64,000 bases of DNA. Origin: CAVRQM01 sp963732775. GTDB lineage: Bacteria > Pseudomonadota > Alphaproteobacteria > Acetobacterales > Acetobacteraceae. The notes beneath the pieces were generated by a model. The model was given only the letters and a program-made list of their open reading frames with translations, searched no databases and was not told the DNA's origin. Below are positions 17,926 to 27,898 of the stretch, in pieces; positions within the stretch are counted from its first letter, which is position 1, and every line of letters begins with the position of its first letter. The translations under genes and the position numbers were made by a program. Location of the stretch: contig CAVTAR010000001.1 in the NCBI GenBank assembly GCA_963732775.1, forward strand, positions 186,001-250,000, given 5' to 3'.

Positions 17926-20900
17926 GTGGCGCTGAACATCTCCGGGGCGGCGATCCGGCGGCCGATCCCGTCCATCGTGCTGTTCGCGGTGCTGACCGTG
18001 CTCGGCGTGCTCGCCTTCCGCGACATCCCCATCACCCGCGCACCCAACATCGAGGTGCCGGTGATCGCCGTCACCATCACCCAGTCGGGCGCCGCACCCT
18101 CGGAACTGGAAACCCAGGTCACGCGGAAGGTGGAGGACGCGGTGGCCGGCGTCGCCGGCGTCAAGCACATCAACTCCACCGTGACGGACGGCAATTCGCT
18201 GACCTCGATCGAGTTCCGGCTCGAGGTGCCGACCGACCGCGCGCTGAACGACGTCAAGGACGCGATCGCGAAGATCCGCGCCGACCTGCCGCGCGGCATC
18301 GACGAGCCGATCGTCCAGCGCATCGACATCGTCGGCCAGTCGATCCAGACCTTCGCTGCCACCGCCCGCGGCATGACCCCCGAACAACTCTCCTGGTTCA
18401 TCGACGACGTGGTGCTGCGCACGCTCCAGGGGGTGCGCGGCATCGGTCAGGTCGAGCGGCTGGGCGGCGTCACCCGAGAGGTGCGCGTCACACTCGACCC
18501 GGACCGGCTGATGGCGCTCGGCCTCACCGCCGGCGAGGTGAACGCGCAGGTGCGCGCCATGTCGGTGGACCTCGCCGGCGGCCGCGGCGAGGTCGGCGCG
18601 AAGGAGCAGGCGATCCGCACGCTGGGCGGCGCCACCACGCTCGACGCGCTGGCGAACACCCGCATCGTGCTGCCCGGCGGGCGGGAGACGCGGCTCGCCG
18701 ATCTCGGCACCGTCGCCGACACCTTCGAGGAGCCGCGTAGCTTCGCCCGCCTCAACGGCGAGCAGTCGGTCGCGGCGTTCGCCATCTACCGCTCGAAGGG
18801 CGCCTCGGACGTGACCGTGGCCGCGGCCGCGCAAGCGGCGCTGGACACGCTCGCGGCGGCGCACCCGCAAGTCAGCTTCACCCGCATCGACGACGGCGTG
18901 CGCTCGACCTATGGCGGCTATCTCTCGGCGATGCACTCGCTGCTGGAGGGCGCGGCGCTCGCGACCCTGGTGGTGTTCGTGTTCCTGCGCGACTGGCGCG
19001 CGACGGCACTCGCCGCCATCGCGCTGCCGCTGTCGATCCTGCCGGCGTTCTGGCTGATGTCGCTGATGGGCTTCTCGCTCAACTTCGTCAGCCTGCTCGC
19101 CATCACGCTCGTCACCGGCATCCTGGTCGACGACGCGATCGTCGAGATCGAGAACATCGTGCGCCACATGCGCATGGGCAAATCGGCGTATCGGGCCGCG
19201 ATCGAGGCCGCCGACGAGATCGGCCTGGCCGTCATCGCCATCACGCTCACCATCGTCGCGGTATTCGCGCCGGTGAGCTTCATGGGCGGCATCCCGGGAC
19301 AGGTACTTCAAGCAGTTCGGGCTCACCGTCGCCGCCGCCGTGCTGATCTCGCTGCTCGTCGCGCGCCTGGTCACGCCGGTGATGGCGGCCTATTTCCTGA
19401 AGCCGCACCGCAGCGCGGCCCGGCCGGACGGGATGCTGATGCGATGGTATCAGCGCTTCCTTGGCGCGACGCTGGACCGCCCGGCGATCACGCTGGCGGT
19501 GGGCCTGCTGGTGTTCGTCGCCTCGCTGTGGTCGACCACGCTGCTGCCCACCGGCTTCATCCCGCCGCAGGACGATTCCCGCGCCGTGGTGTCGCTGGAG
19601 CTGCCGCCGGGCGCCACGCTGGCCGACACCGCCGCCAAGACCGACGCCGTCGCGCGCGAACTCCGGCGCATCCCCGAGGTCACGACGGTCTACGTGGTCG
19701 GCGGCAACACGCCGATCGGCGACGCGCAGGAGGTGCGGCGCGCCTCGATGATCGTCAATCTCGTGCCGAAATCGGCACGCTCACGCTCGCAGAAGCAGGT
19801 CGAGGGCGAGATCTCCCGCCGCCTCGCCGCGATCCCGGACGTGCGCGGCTGGTACGTCAACGACCGCGGCGAGCGCGAGCTCGCCATCACCGTGCTCGGG
19901 CGCGATCCGGTGGCGCTCGACCAGGCCGTCGCGCGGCTCGAGAGCGCCATGCGTCGGCTGCCCGGCTTCAGCAACGTCGCCGGCAGCGCCGGCGTGGCGC
20001 GGCCGGAGCTGCGGGTAGTGCCGCGCACCGACGAGGCCGCACGGCTCGGCATCACCACCGAGATGATCGGCGAGGCGCTGCGCGTCGGCACGCTGGGCGA
20101 CATCGGCGCCAACCTCGCGAAGTTCCGCGACGGCGACCGGCTGATCCCGATCCGCGTGCAGCTCGACACCGCGGCGCGGCGCGACCTCGGCGCCCTGGGC
20201 GCCATCCCGGTGACGAGTGCGGCGGGCGTCTCGGTGCCGCTGCTGGCGGTCGCCGACCTGCGCTTCGCCGAGGGGCCGTCGTCGATCGAGCGCCACGACC
20301 GCGAGCGCCGCGTGGTGATCGGTGCCGACCTCGTGGGCAACGCCGCCCTCGGCGCGGCGCTGGCGCAGGTCTACGCGCTGCCGGAGTCGCGCGACCTGCC
20401 GGCCGGCGTCGCGGTGCAGAACGGCGGCGACGCGGAGATCATGGCCGAGGTGTTCGCCGGCTTCTCGCGCGCGATCGGCGCCGGCATGATGATGGTGCTG
20501 GCCGTGCTGGTGCTGCTGCTGGGCGACATCTTCCAGCCGGTGACGATCCTGCTGTCGCTGCCGCTGTCGCTGGGCGGCGTGATCCTGGCGCTGCTGCTGA
20601 CGCACCAGCCGATCAGCCTGCCGGTGGCGATCGGCATCCTGATGCTGCTCGGGATCGTCACGAAGAACGCGATCATGCTGGTCGACTTCGCCGTCGAGGA
20701 ACGCCGCCGCGGCGTGCCGCGCCGAGCCGCGATCCTGGCGGCGGGCGCGAAGCGGGCGCGGCCGATCGTGATGACCACCGTCGCCATGGTCGCCGGCATG
20801 GTGCCGAGCGCGCTGGGCCTCGGCGACGGCGGCGAGTTCCGCGAGCCCATGGCGATCGGCGTGATCGGCGGCCTGCTGGTCTCCACCGTGCTGTCGCTGG

Positions 20901-21025
20901 TGTTCGTACCCTCGTTCTACGTGCTGATGGACCGCGCGAGCCGGGGTTTCGGTAGGCTGTTCCGCAGGGGGCCGGCGCGCCAGTCCGTTGCGGTTCCCGA
21001 CCAGGTGCGGCAGCCGGCGGAGTAG
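17926..21025 (+). CDS. RND-family efflux permease (AcrB/MdtB type), one frameshift
   Basis: The product is ~1030 residues, the usual RND size. The N-terminal part carries RRPIPSIVLFAVLTVLG (first membrane helix), the porter domain, and TM4 with LVTGILVDDAIVEIENIVRH, whose paired Asp residues relay protons. After GGIPGQ the frame changes near 19305: dropping one G gives the expected QYFKQFGLTVAAAVLISL. The second half runs through the repeated TM block (ISLPVAIGILMLLGIVTKNA) to 21025. Length 3n+1 supports a single inserted base. The substrate is unknown; proximity to the polyketide cluster makes export of that product conceivable. Confidence 0.88.
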
Positions 21026-21132
21026 CGTGGACAGTGTGCGGATTGCGACTCGCGTCATCCACTTGTACCAGCGGCCGAAGGGATTGACCGTCGAAGGCCC
21101 CACCCGGCCCTTCGGGCCACCCTTCCCAAGAT

Positions 21133-21156
21133 GGGGAGGGAAAGCTCTCCCTCCCC
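21133..21156 (+). terminator. Hairpin downstream of the RND permease gene
   Basis: GGGGAGGG (21133-21140) and CCCTCCCC (21149-21156) form an 8-base stem around AAAGCTCT, followed by a C then TTT. It lies ~110 bases after the permease stop and just outside the left IS end. It may terminate the efflux operon or be part of an extended IS end. Confidence 0.4.
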
Positions 21157-21160
21157 CTTT

Positions 21161-22307
21161 GGATGGCTCTGCGAAACTCTGGTTCCGGCGCGGTTGGTCA
21201 TGGTTCGCTCGTTTGGTCATCGGAGGGGATGGTCATGACGCAACGGCAGCTTGGCTTGGCGGAGTCGTTGGTGGATCCGCGGCTGGGCAGCAATCCGCGC
21301 TTGGCCAAGTTGGAAACGGTGATCGACTGGGCGCCGCTGGAGGTGCTGTGCAAGCCGTTGCGTCGGGGCGAGCACGGCCGGCCGCCCTATGCGCCGCTGG
21401 CCCTGCTCAAGGCGCTGTACCTGCAAGCGATGTATGACCTGTCCGACCCGGGCTTGGAGGAAGCGCTGCTGGACCGGCTGTCGTTTCGGCGCTTCTGCGG
21501 CTTTGGCCTCGCCGACCGCACTCCCGACGAGACGACCATCCTGCGGTTTCGCCACGATGCCGCCGAGGCCGGCGTGCTGAGGGCCTGTTTCGAGGAGATC
21601 ACGCGCCAGCTCGAGCAGCGCGGGCTGATGGTCAAGAAAGGCAGCCTGCTCGACGCCACCCTGGTCGCGTCGGCGTTGCGCCCGCCGCCGGCCTCGGCCG
21701 GGCTGGGTGCGTGCAACGCCGCCGAGCCAGGAGCGTCGTGGACCCGCAAGGCGGGGCGGTCGGTGTTCGGCTACAAGGTGCATGTCGGCGTCGACCAGGG
21801 CTCGGGACTGGTCCGGCGCGTCGTCGTCACCGGTGCCGAGACCTATGAGAGCGAAGCCGCCGACGACCTCATCTGCGGCGACGAGCGGGCGGTCTACGCC
21901 GACAAGGCCTATCCCCAGGCCGCCAGGCGGCAGCGCCTGCGCGCGGCCGGGATCAAGGACCGGATCATGCACCGGCGGCACAAATCCCAGCGCGCGCTGC
22001 CCCGCCACCGCCAGCGCTGGAACGACCTCGTGGCGCGCGCCCGGGCCGCGGTCGAGAACATCTTCAGCCAACTCAAACGGATCTATGGGCGGTCGCGGAT
22101 GCGATGCCACACGCTGGCCCGCAACACCGCCGACATCCTCGCGATCGTCAGCGTCCTCAATCTCAAACGTGCGGCCAAGCTGACCGCCGCATGAGCCCGA
22201 GCCCGCTCCGCAGGCCCGCCCGCGGCCCCAACACACCGAAAGCCGCCATCCCACACTCCGAAACCAACGCCGACGTCTCACAACAAACCGCTTTCGCAGA
22301 GCCATCC
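21161..22307 (+). mobile_element. IS5-family-like insertion sequence
   Basis: A perfect 16-base terminal inverted repeat, GGATGGCTCTGCGAAA, occurs at 21161-21176 and, inverted, at 22292-22307. The element is 1147 bp and contains one transposase gene. Outside both ends a C-rich block (CCCTCCCCC on the left, its near-copy inverted on the right) extends the symmetry imperfectly by ~12 bases. I see no clear target duplication directly next to the repeats. The right non-coding part (22195-22291) holds no gene. The position between the RND operon and an AT-richer gene marks an insertion hot spot. Confidence 0.85.
21235..22194 (+). CDS. IS5-family transposase (DDE type)
   Basis: The 319-residue protein has the N-terminal IS5/DUF772 domain (PPYAPLALLKALYLQAMYDL, LSFRRFCGFGLADRTPDETT). 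The DDE catalytic domain shows GSLLDATLV, a second Asp in AVYADKAYP, and a Glu in AAVENIFSQLKRIYGRSRMR. The reading is complete and undamaged, so the element may still be active. ATG 21235 is placed six bases after GGAGGGG; the in-frame ATG 21229 is too close to that site. Confidence 0.93.
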   Translation: MTQRQLGLAESLVDPRLGSNPRLAKLETVIDWAPLEVLCKPLRRGEHGRPPYAPLALLKALYLQAMYDLSDPGLEEALLDRLSFRRFCGFGLADRTPDETTILRFRHDAAEAGVLRACFEEITRQLEQRGLMVKKGSLLDATLVASALRPPPASAGLGACNAAEPGASWTRKAGRSVFGYKVHVGVDQGSGLVRRVVVTGAETYESEAADDLICGDERAVYADKAYPQAARRQRLRAAGIKDRIMHRRHKSQRALPRHRQRWNDLVARARAAVENIFSQLKRIYGRSRMRCHTLARNTADILAIVSVLNLKRAAKLTAA

Positions 22308-22447
22308 ACAGGGGGGAGGGCCGGGGTGGGGGGCGGACAAGTCAGAAGTTGCGGCCGCTGATATTAGATTGAAGCGGTCCCACTGCGTCAGGCTCAACTT
22401 CTTGCTGCGGCCAACTCCCGTGACTCCGAGCTGCTGAATCGAAAGGT

Positions 22448-23131
22448 TTGTTCCTGACCCGTCTGGTTCAAAAGCTGAAGGAGCGCTGCTACGCTGAGGA
22501 TGCAGCGTGGCGGCTTGGCCAAAGGTGGGAGCTCTCTGATTGCGAAAGCCCTGACTTTCTGGTCCAAGACGGCGCCGATCGATTTGGGCTCGAAGTATGC
22601 ACAGTGTTCGCTGGGCCGAGTGAGAGAGGCTCGTCCAGCTATCGGAAGGCAGAGTCGCATCGGCAGCGGCGGATCGACGTCGCAAGAGCAGCTTTCGAGG
22701 CGGCCATGCCTGTTCCGTTGAGTGTCAAATTCCTGGGTCAATTCAGCAACCAGGAACTGGATGAGATTGTGAAGTTGCTTCTGCTGGAGGGTTGGCCTGC
22801 GTGCAAATTCGGTAAGCGGCGCTCATACGATTTCGGCGGTAGATATGTTGTCGCCACCAAGGCGCGCCGGAGTGAATGGCAGACACTGGATGATCGTATT
22901 GGCTGGGTAAACTTCGAGACCGCACCGGTGCTGAACGCTGCAATCGCAAAAAAGTCAGCTAACCTAGACACTTACAAATTGTTAAGTAGTGACGTAAGAC
23001 TCCTTCTCGTGGCGGATTGCATTCTCAACAGCGGAAAGTTGGCTGCGGTGGAGAACAGCTTGGAGGTTAATAAACAAGGGTTTCAAACAGTCTATTTTCT
23101 TCGTTATCCGGATGCCGTGTCGGTCTTTTAG
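22448..23131 (+). CDS. Unknown protein with possible nuclease-like core, AT-richer than neighbours
   Basis: The 227-residue product is not one I can name. It begins TTGTTCCTG after a GAAAGG box. It contains ELSDCESPDFLVQDG, then GLEVCTVF and a conserved-looking SYRKAESHRQRRIDVARAAF. The spacing of PDF to LEV resembles a PD-(D/E)XK nuclease fold, but the expected Lys is replaced by Cys, so this is tentative. The C-terminal half has no motif I recognise. Base composition is clearly less GC-rich than in all flanking genes, and the gene stands beside the IS element, consistent with recent acquisition. It converges on the Sua5-type gene with 4 bases of overlap. Confidence 0.55.
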   Translation: MFLTRLVQKLKERCYAEDAAWRLGQRWELSDCESPDFLVQDGADRFGLEVCTVFAGPSERGSSSYRKAESHRQRRIDVARAAFEAAMPVPLSVKFLGQFSNQELDEIVKLLLLEGWPACKFGKRRSYDFGGRYVVATKARRSEWQTLDDRIGWVNFETAPVLNAAIAKKSANLDTYKLLSSDVRLLLVADCILNSGKLAAVENSLEVNKQGFQTVYFLRYPDAVSVF

Positions 23132-24117
23132 TCGAGTGCGGCGGTCGGAGCCGCCGCGCGCCGTAGCCGGTCGTTGATCGCCACCCCCAGCCCGCGCTCC
23201 GGCACCGGCATCGCGGCGATGCCCGTGAAGCCGCGCGCCCCCACCTCGGCATCCAGCGCGCGCAGGCCGTCGTAGAGCCGCGCCGCCGCCTCGGCCAGGT
23301 CGGCCGGAAGGCTGAGCTGGAACACCACCCGCGCGCCCCCGAGCGGCGGGCCGAACGCGAGCAGCGCCTCGTCCGCGCCCACCCGGGCCGTGCCGAGCCG
23401 CAGCGGGCAGCCGGGCGCATAGTGCGACGCGAGCAGCCCCGGCGAACGCAACGGCCCGCCATCCGCGTCGGCAGCCGGCCGGACCTCGATCCCTACGGCC
23501 AGCAGCGCTTCCACGGTGACGCCGCCCGGTCGCAGCACCACCACGCCCTCGCCCGCTCCCTTGCCGACCGGCAGCACCACGGTGGACTCCACGCCGACCG
23601 CGCAGGGGCCGCCGTCCAGCACGAGGTCGATCCGACCGGACAGCTCGTCCAGCACGTGCGCGGCCGTAGTGGGGCTGACCCGGCCCGAGCGGTTCGCCGA
23701 GGGCGCGCACACCGGCCGCCCGCTCGCGCGCAGCAACGCGAGCGCCACCGGGTGCGCCGGCACGCGTATGCCCAAGGTGTCCTGACCGGCCGAGGCCAGC
23801 GTTGCCACGGCACTCCCGGCGCGGCGCGGCAGCACCAGCGTGAGCGGCCCGGGCCAGAATGCGTCCGCCAGCTTCTCCGCGAGCGGTGTGGAGCGCACCT
23901 CGGCGAATGCGCTCGCGGCGGCGGGGAAATGGCAGATGAGCGGGTTGAAGCGCGGGCGGCCCTTGGCCTCGAACACGCGCGCCACGGCGAGCGGGTTGGT
24001 GGCGTCGGCGCCGAGGCCGTAGACCGTCTCGGTCGGGAACGCCACCAGACCCCCTGCCCGCAGGGTCGCGGCCGCCAGGGCAATGCCGCCGGCGTCGGCC
24101 GGCAGCAGCTCGGTCAC
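23128..24117 (-). CDS. L-threonylcarbamoyladenylate synthase (Sua5/YrdC/YwlC family)
   Basis: The enzyme makes threonylcarbamoyl-AMP for t6A37 modification of ANN-decoding tRNAs. The 329-residue protein has the YrdC domain (GGLVAFPTETVYGLGADATN, FEAKGRPRFNPLI, FWPGPLTLVLPRR, CAPSANRSGRVSPTTA) and the C-terminal Sua5 domain after PGLLASHYAP. It is therefore the two-domain Sua5 type. GTG 24117 overlaps the stop of cysQ (GTGA), so the two are probably co-transcribed. Confidence 0.92.
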   Translation of the reverse strand: MTELLPADAGGIALAAATLRAGGLVAFPTETVYGLGADATNPLAVARVFEAKGRPRFNPLICHFPAAASAFAEVRSTPLAEKLADAFWPGPLTLVLPRRAGSAVATLASAGQDTLGIRVPAHPVALALLRASGRPVCAPSANRSGRVSPTTAAHVLDELSGRIDLVLDGGPCAVGVESTVVLPVGKGAGEGVVVLRPGGVTVEALLAVGIEVRPAADADGGPLRSPGLLASHYAPGCPLRLGTARVGADEALLAFGPPLGGARVVFQLSLPADLAEAAARLYDGLRALDAEVGARGFTGIAAMPVPERGLGVAINDRLRRAAAPTAALD

Positions 24118-24875
24118 TCGGCCCCGGTGCAGACGAAGTGCGGGTTGTCCCAGCCCGGCTTGCCGTAGCCGAGCGGCGCGCCCTCCAGCGTGCGCACCGA
24201 CCCGCCGGCCGCCTCCACCACCGCCTGCGCGGCGGCCGTGTCCCACTCCATGGTGCGGCCGAAGCGCGGGTAGACGTCGGCGATGCCCTCGGCGACGCGG
24301 CAGAACTTCACCGCCGAGCCGACGTTAAGCACGCCCGCGACCTGCCGGCCGGCGAGGAACTCATTCAGGCGCTCGTCGTTGGCGTGGCTGCGCGACGCGA
24401 TCACCGTCGCGCCCTCGGCCGGCGTGCGGCGGGCGGCGATGGCGCGCTCGCCGGCGCCGTCGCGCTTCCACGCGCCGCGCCCGACGATGCCGCAGAAGAT
24501 CTCGCCCTGGCCCGGCACGCCCACCACGCCCAGCACCGGGCGGCCGTGGCGGATGAGGCCGATGCACACCGCGAAGTCGTCGCGCCCGGCGGTGAACTCC
24601 TTGGTGCCGTCGAGCGGGTCGACCAGCCAGAACTCCCCGGTCGGCTCGCGCACGTGCCCGGCCGCGAGTTCCTCCTCGGCCACCACCAGCGTCTCCGGCA
24701 TTGCGCGGCGCAGGCCCTGCACGATCAAGGCCTCGGCGGCGTGGTCCGCCTCGGTCACGGGCGAGCTGTCCGCCTTGCGCGTGGTGTCATAGCCGCGTTC
24801 GCGCACCGCCAGGATGATCGCCCCGGCCTGGCGGGCGAGGTCGGCGGCAAGGGCCAGCAATGCGGTGTCTTCCAT
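24114..24875 (-). CDS. cysQ: 3'(2'),5'-bisphosphate nucleotidase CysQ (inositol monophosphatase family)
   Basis: CysQ hydrolyses the 3'-phosphate of PAP/PAPS in sulfate assimilation. The 253-residue protein has metal-binding motif 1 in VVAEEELAAG and motif 2 in WLVDPLDGTKEFTAGRDDF. The C-terminal motif is RTMEWDTAAAQAVVEAAGG. The segment GLIRHGRPVLGVVGVPGQGE is typical of CysQ rather than of SuhB. ATG 24875 gives the normal family start; an ATG 45 bases upstream would add an unlikely tail. Confidence 0.9.
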   Translation of the reverse strand: MEDTALLALAADLARQAGAIILAVRERGYDTTRKADSSPVTEADHAAEALIVQGLRRAMPETLVVAEEELAAGHVREPTGEFWLVDPLDGTKEFTAGRDDFAVCIGLIRHGRPVLGVVGVPGQGEIFCGIVGRGAWKRDGAGERAIAARRTPAEGATVIASRSHANDERLNEFLAGRQVAGVLNVGSAVKFCRVAEGIADVYPRFGRTMEWDTAAAQAVVEAAGGSVRTLEGAPLGYGKPGWDNPHFVCTGAE

Positions 24876-24939
24876 GGCCGGGTCATAACCATGCGCGATC
24901 GTGCTGCCTAGCGCGATCACGGGACCATCGCGATGAGCC

Positions 24940-26205
24940 TCAAGCCCCTATGTCGCGCCGGCAGAAGCCGCCCGGGAAGTCGATCGCCGCCACGCCGCGA
25001 TAGGCGGCGGCCCGCGCCTCGGCCAGGCTCGCCCCCAGCGCGCTCACCGTCAGCACCCGGCCCCCCGCTGCCTCCAGGCCCGCGGTGCCGGCCGCCTCCC
25101 GGGCCCGGGTCGCGCCCTGGAACACCTGCACGCCCAGGGCCGCCGCCGCGTCGAGGGCGCCGACCGGCGCGCCGTCGCGCGTGGCGCCCGGATAGCCGCG
25201 CGCGGCCAGCACCACGGCGACGCTCGCCTCGGCGCGCCACCGCACGTCTATCGTGGCGACCCCGCCAGTCGCGGCGGCGAAGCACCATTCCAGCAGGTCG
25301 CCGTCGAGGCGGGGCAGCAGGCATTGCGCCTCCGGGTCGCCGAGGCGGACGTTGAACTCGATCAGCTTCGGCCCGTCCGCCGTCAGCATCAGCCCGGCGA
25401 ACAGCACGCCGCGGAACGGCGTGCCCCGCCGCGCCATCTCGGCCAGCGCCGGGCGGACGATGCGCTCCATCGCCGCGTGCTCCACCTCTGCCGTCATGGT
25501 CCCGGGCGGCGAGATCGCGCCCATCCCGCCGGTGTTGGGCCCCGTGTCGCCCTCGCCCACGCGCTTGTAGTCACGCGCCGCGCCCAGCACCGCCGCGTCC
25601 GCCCCGTCGCACAGCGCGAACAGGCTCGCCTCGGTGCCCGACAGCACCTCCTCGATCACCACCGCGTCGCCTGCCGTGCCGAGCGTGCGAGCCTCCATAA
25701 AGTCGGCGATCGCCGCCTCCGCCTCGGCCACGCTGCCCGCCACCACCACGCCCTTGCCGGCCGCCAGCCCGTCCGCCTTGACCACGAGCGGCGCGCCCCG
25801 CCGCCGCACGAAGTCCCGCGCCGCGGCGGCGTCGGTGAATCGCTCCCACAACGCGGTCGGGATGCCGGCGGCATCGCACACCTCCTTGCAGAAGCTCTTG
25901 CTGCCCTCCAGCCGCGCCGCCGCCGCCGAGGGTCCGCAGCAGGCGATCCCCGCCAAGCCGAGCGCGTCCGCCAGGCCCGCCACCAGCGGCGCTTCCGGCC
26001 CCGGCACCACCAGGTCCACCGCGTTGTCCCGCGCGAACGCCACCAGCGCCGGGATGTCGGCGGCGGCGATCGCCACGTTGGTCGCGCACTGGGCCGTGCC
26101 CGGGTTGCCCGGAGCGCACCAGATGGTCCGCGCCGCCGGGCTGCGCGAGAAAGCCCAGCACAGCGCGTGCTCGCGCGCCCCGCCGCCCACCACCAGCACC
26201 CGCAT
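24940..26205 (-). CDS. purD: Phosphoribosylamine-glycine ligase (GARS)
   Basis: PurD joins glycine to phosphoribosylamine in the second committed step of purine synthesis. The 421-residue ATP-grasp protein has MRVLVVGGGAREHALCWAF at the N-terminus, VVPGPEAPLVAGLADAL, the ATP-binding PLVVKADGLAAGKGVVVA, GPNTGGMGAISP and GLMLTADGPKLIEFNVRLGD. Family length and start are standard. xseA is divergent, with 49 bases between the two start codons. Confidence 0.96.
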   Translation of the reverse strand: MRVLVVGGGAREHALCWAFSRSPAARTIWCAPGNPGTAQCATNVAIAAADIPALVAFARDNAVDLVVPGPEAPLVAGLADALGLAGIACCGPSAAAARLEGSKSFCKEVCDAAGIPTALWERFTDAAAARDFVRRRGAPLVVKADGLAAGKGVVVAGSVAEAEAAIADFMEARTLGTAGDAVVIEEVLSGTEASLFALCDGADAAVLGAARDYKRVGEGDTGPNTGGMGAISPPGTMTAEVEHAAMERIVRPALAEMARRGTPFRGVLFAGLMLTADGPKLIEFNVRLGDPEAQCLLPRLDGDLLEWCFAAATGGVATIDVRWRAEASVAVVLAARGYPGATRDGAPVGALDAAAALGVQVFQGATRAREAAGTAGLEAAGGRVLTVSALGASLAEARAAAYRGVAAIDFPGGFCRRDIGA

Positions 26206-26254
26206 GCCCGCTCGCCTCCTGTCCAAAGCGCGCCCGGTAGCATAGGCTCGCACC

Positions 26255-27772
26255 ATGGACGACGGGACGCCCCTGCCGAGTAACGTGCCCGAATACACCG
26301 TCGGCGAGATCTCGGGCGCGCTGAAGCGCACCATCGAAGGCGCGTTCGGCCGCGTGCGGGTGCGCGGCGAGATCACCGAGGCGCGGCCCTACGCCTCGGG
26401 CCACATCTACTTCTCGCTGAAGGAGGAGCGCTGCAAGCTCGCCTGCGTCGCCTGGAAGGCCGTCGTGCCGCGCCTCGGCATGCTGCCCGAGAACGGCGTC
26501 GAGGTGGTCGCCACCGGCAAGCTCACCACCTACGGCGACCGCTCCAGCTACCAGCTCCAGGTCGAGCGCCTGGAATACGCCGGCGTCGGCGCGTTGCTCG
26601 CGCGCGTGGAGGCGCTGCGGGTCGCCCTCCTGGCCGAGGGCCTGTTCGAGCCCGCGCGCAAGCGGGCGCTGCCGATGCTGCCGGTGGTGGTGGGCGTCGT
26701 CACCAGCGAGAGCGGCGCGGTGCTGCAGGACATCCGCACCACCATCGAGCGCCGCTTCCCCCGCCGCGTGCTGCTCTGGCCGGTGCCGGTGCAGGGGTTC
26801 GGCGCCGCCGAGCGGATCGCCGCCGCCATTCGCGGCTTCGGCGCGCTCGCGGTGGGCGGCGACCCGCCGCGCCCGGACGTGCTGATTGTCGCGCGGGGTG
26901 GGGGGAGCCTGGAGGACCTGATGGCCTTCAACGAGGAGGCGGTGGTCCGCGCCGCGGCGGCCAGCGTCATCCCGCTGATCTCGGCGGTGGGGCACGAGAC
27001 CGACACCACGCTGATCGACTTCGCCTCCGACGCCCGCGCGCCCACGCCCACCGCGGCCGCCGAGCTCGCGGTGCCGTCGCGGGTGGCGCTGCTGGCGCGC
27101 ACGCAGCAGCTCGGCGCCTCGCTGACGAGCTGCGCGCAGGCCGCCTTGCGCCACCACCGCGTCGACCTCTCGCGCACCGTGCGGGGGCTGCCCGACCTGC
27201 CCGGCTTGGTCGGCGCGGCCCGCCAGCGGCTCGACGACCGGGGCGAGCGGCTGTCGCTCGCCTGGCCGGGGCTCCTCGCCCGTCGCCGCTTGGCGCTGGA
27301 TGCCGCCGGGCGCGCGCTGCCGGACCCGGCCTCGGTGCTGCGCGAGCGGCGCCACGCGCTGGCGGTGGTGTCGGCCCGCTTGCCGGCGGCAGTGCCCGCC
27401 CTGCTGGCCCGGCGCGGTCACGAGGCCGCACTCGGCGCCGCGCGCCTGGACGCTGCCTGGCGGCACGCCCTGGCCGGCCGCGCGGCACTCGCGGCCCGCG
27501 TGCTGCCGCGCCTGTCCGACGCCCCGCTGCGCGCCCGCCTGCGCGAGGCCGCGGCGCGGCTGGCCGGCCTCGCGGGGCATCTGGAGGCGGTCTCCCACCA
27601 CGCCGTGCTGGCCCGCGGCTACGCCGCGGTGTTCGATGCGCGAGGCGCAGCCGTCACGACGGCGGCCGCCGCGCGCCAGGCGGCGGAGCTGCGCGTCGAG
27701 TTCGCCGACGGCGCGCTGGCGGTGCGGCCGGCGGGGCGGCGAGGGGATGGGCGGCAGGGGGCTTTGTTCTAG
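26255..27772 (+). CDS. xseA: Exodeoxyribonuclease VII large subunit
   Basis: With XseB this enzyme degrades single-stranded DNA in both directions. The 505-residue protein has the N-terminal OB-fold (VRVRGEITEARPYASGHIYF), the catalytic domain (VGVVTSESGAVLQDIRTTIERRF, ARGGGSLEDLMAFNEE, ISAVGHETDTTLIDFASDAR) and a long Arg/Ala-rich helical C-terminal region. All are intact. No xseB is visible nearby. Confidence 0.95.
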   Translation: MDDGTPLPSNVPEYTVGEISGALKRTIEGAFGRVRVRGEITEARPYASGHIYFSLKEERCKLACVAWKAVVPRLGMLPENGVEVVATGKLTTYGDRSSYQLQVERLEYAGVGALLARVEALRVALLAEGLFEPARKRALPMLPVVVGVVTSESGAVLQDIRTTIERRFPRRVLLWPVPVQGFGAAERIAAAIRGFGALAVGGDPPRPDVLIVARGGGSLEDLMAFNEEAVVRAAAASVIPLISAVGHETDTTLIDFASDARAPTPTAAAELAVPSRVALLARTQQLGASLTSCAQAALRHHRVDLSRTVRGLPDLPGLVGAARQRLDDRGERLSLAWPGLLARRRLALDAAGRALPDPASVLRERRHALAVVSARLPAAVPALLARRGHEAALGAARLDAAWRHALAGRAALAARVLPRLSDAPLRARLREAAARLAGLAGHLEAVSHHAVLARGYAAVFDARGAAVTTAAAARQAAELRVEFADGALAVRPAGRRGDGRQGALF

Positions 27773-27798
27773 CCCGACGTTGGACGTGGGGGTTCGTG

Positions 27799-27823
27799 TC
27801 GCGAGCCACTGATCCACTCGCGA
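27799..27823. terminator. Inverted repeat between convergent xseA and nadK
   Basis: TCGCGAG (27799-27805) and CTCGCGA (27817-27823) form a 7-base stem with an 11-base loop. The same stretch also contains the direct repeat TCGCGAGCC twice. It lies 27 bases after the xseA stop and faces nadK from the other side, so it could serve both genes. There is no T-run. Confidence 0.35.
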
Positions 27824-27898
27824 GCCTGGAAGGGCGTGTAGCATTCGGCCGGGGCCATTCGGCACATGGCGTCCCTGAACGGGCGAGGTCAGTCCCTC

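Noticed and set aside
16468..19374. A 968-codon minus-strand reading opposite the RND adaptor and permease genes
   Set aside because: It is low-complexity (Arg/His/Gly) and covers two well-supported genes on the plus strand; no start context or motif.
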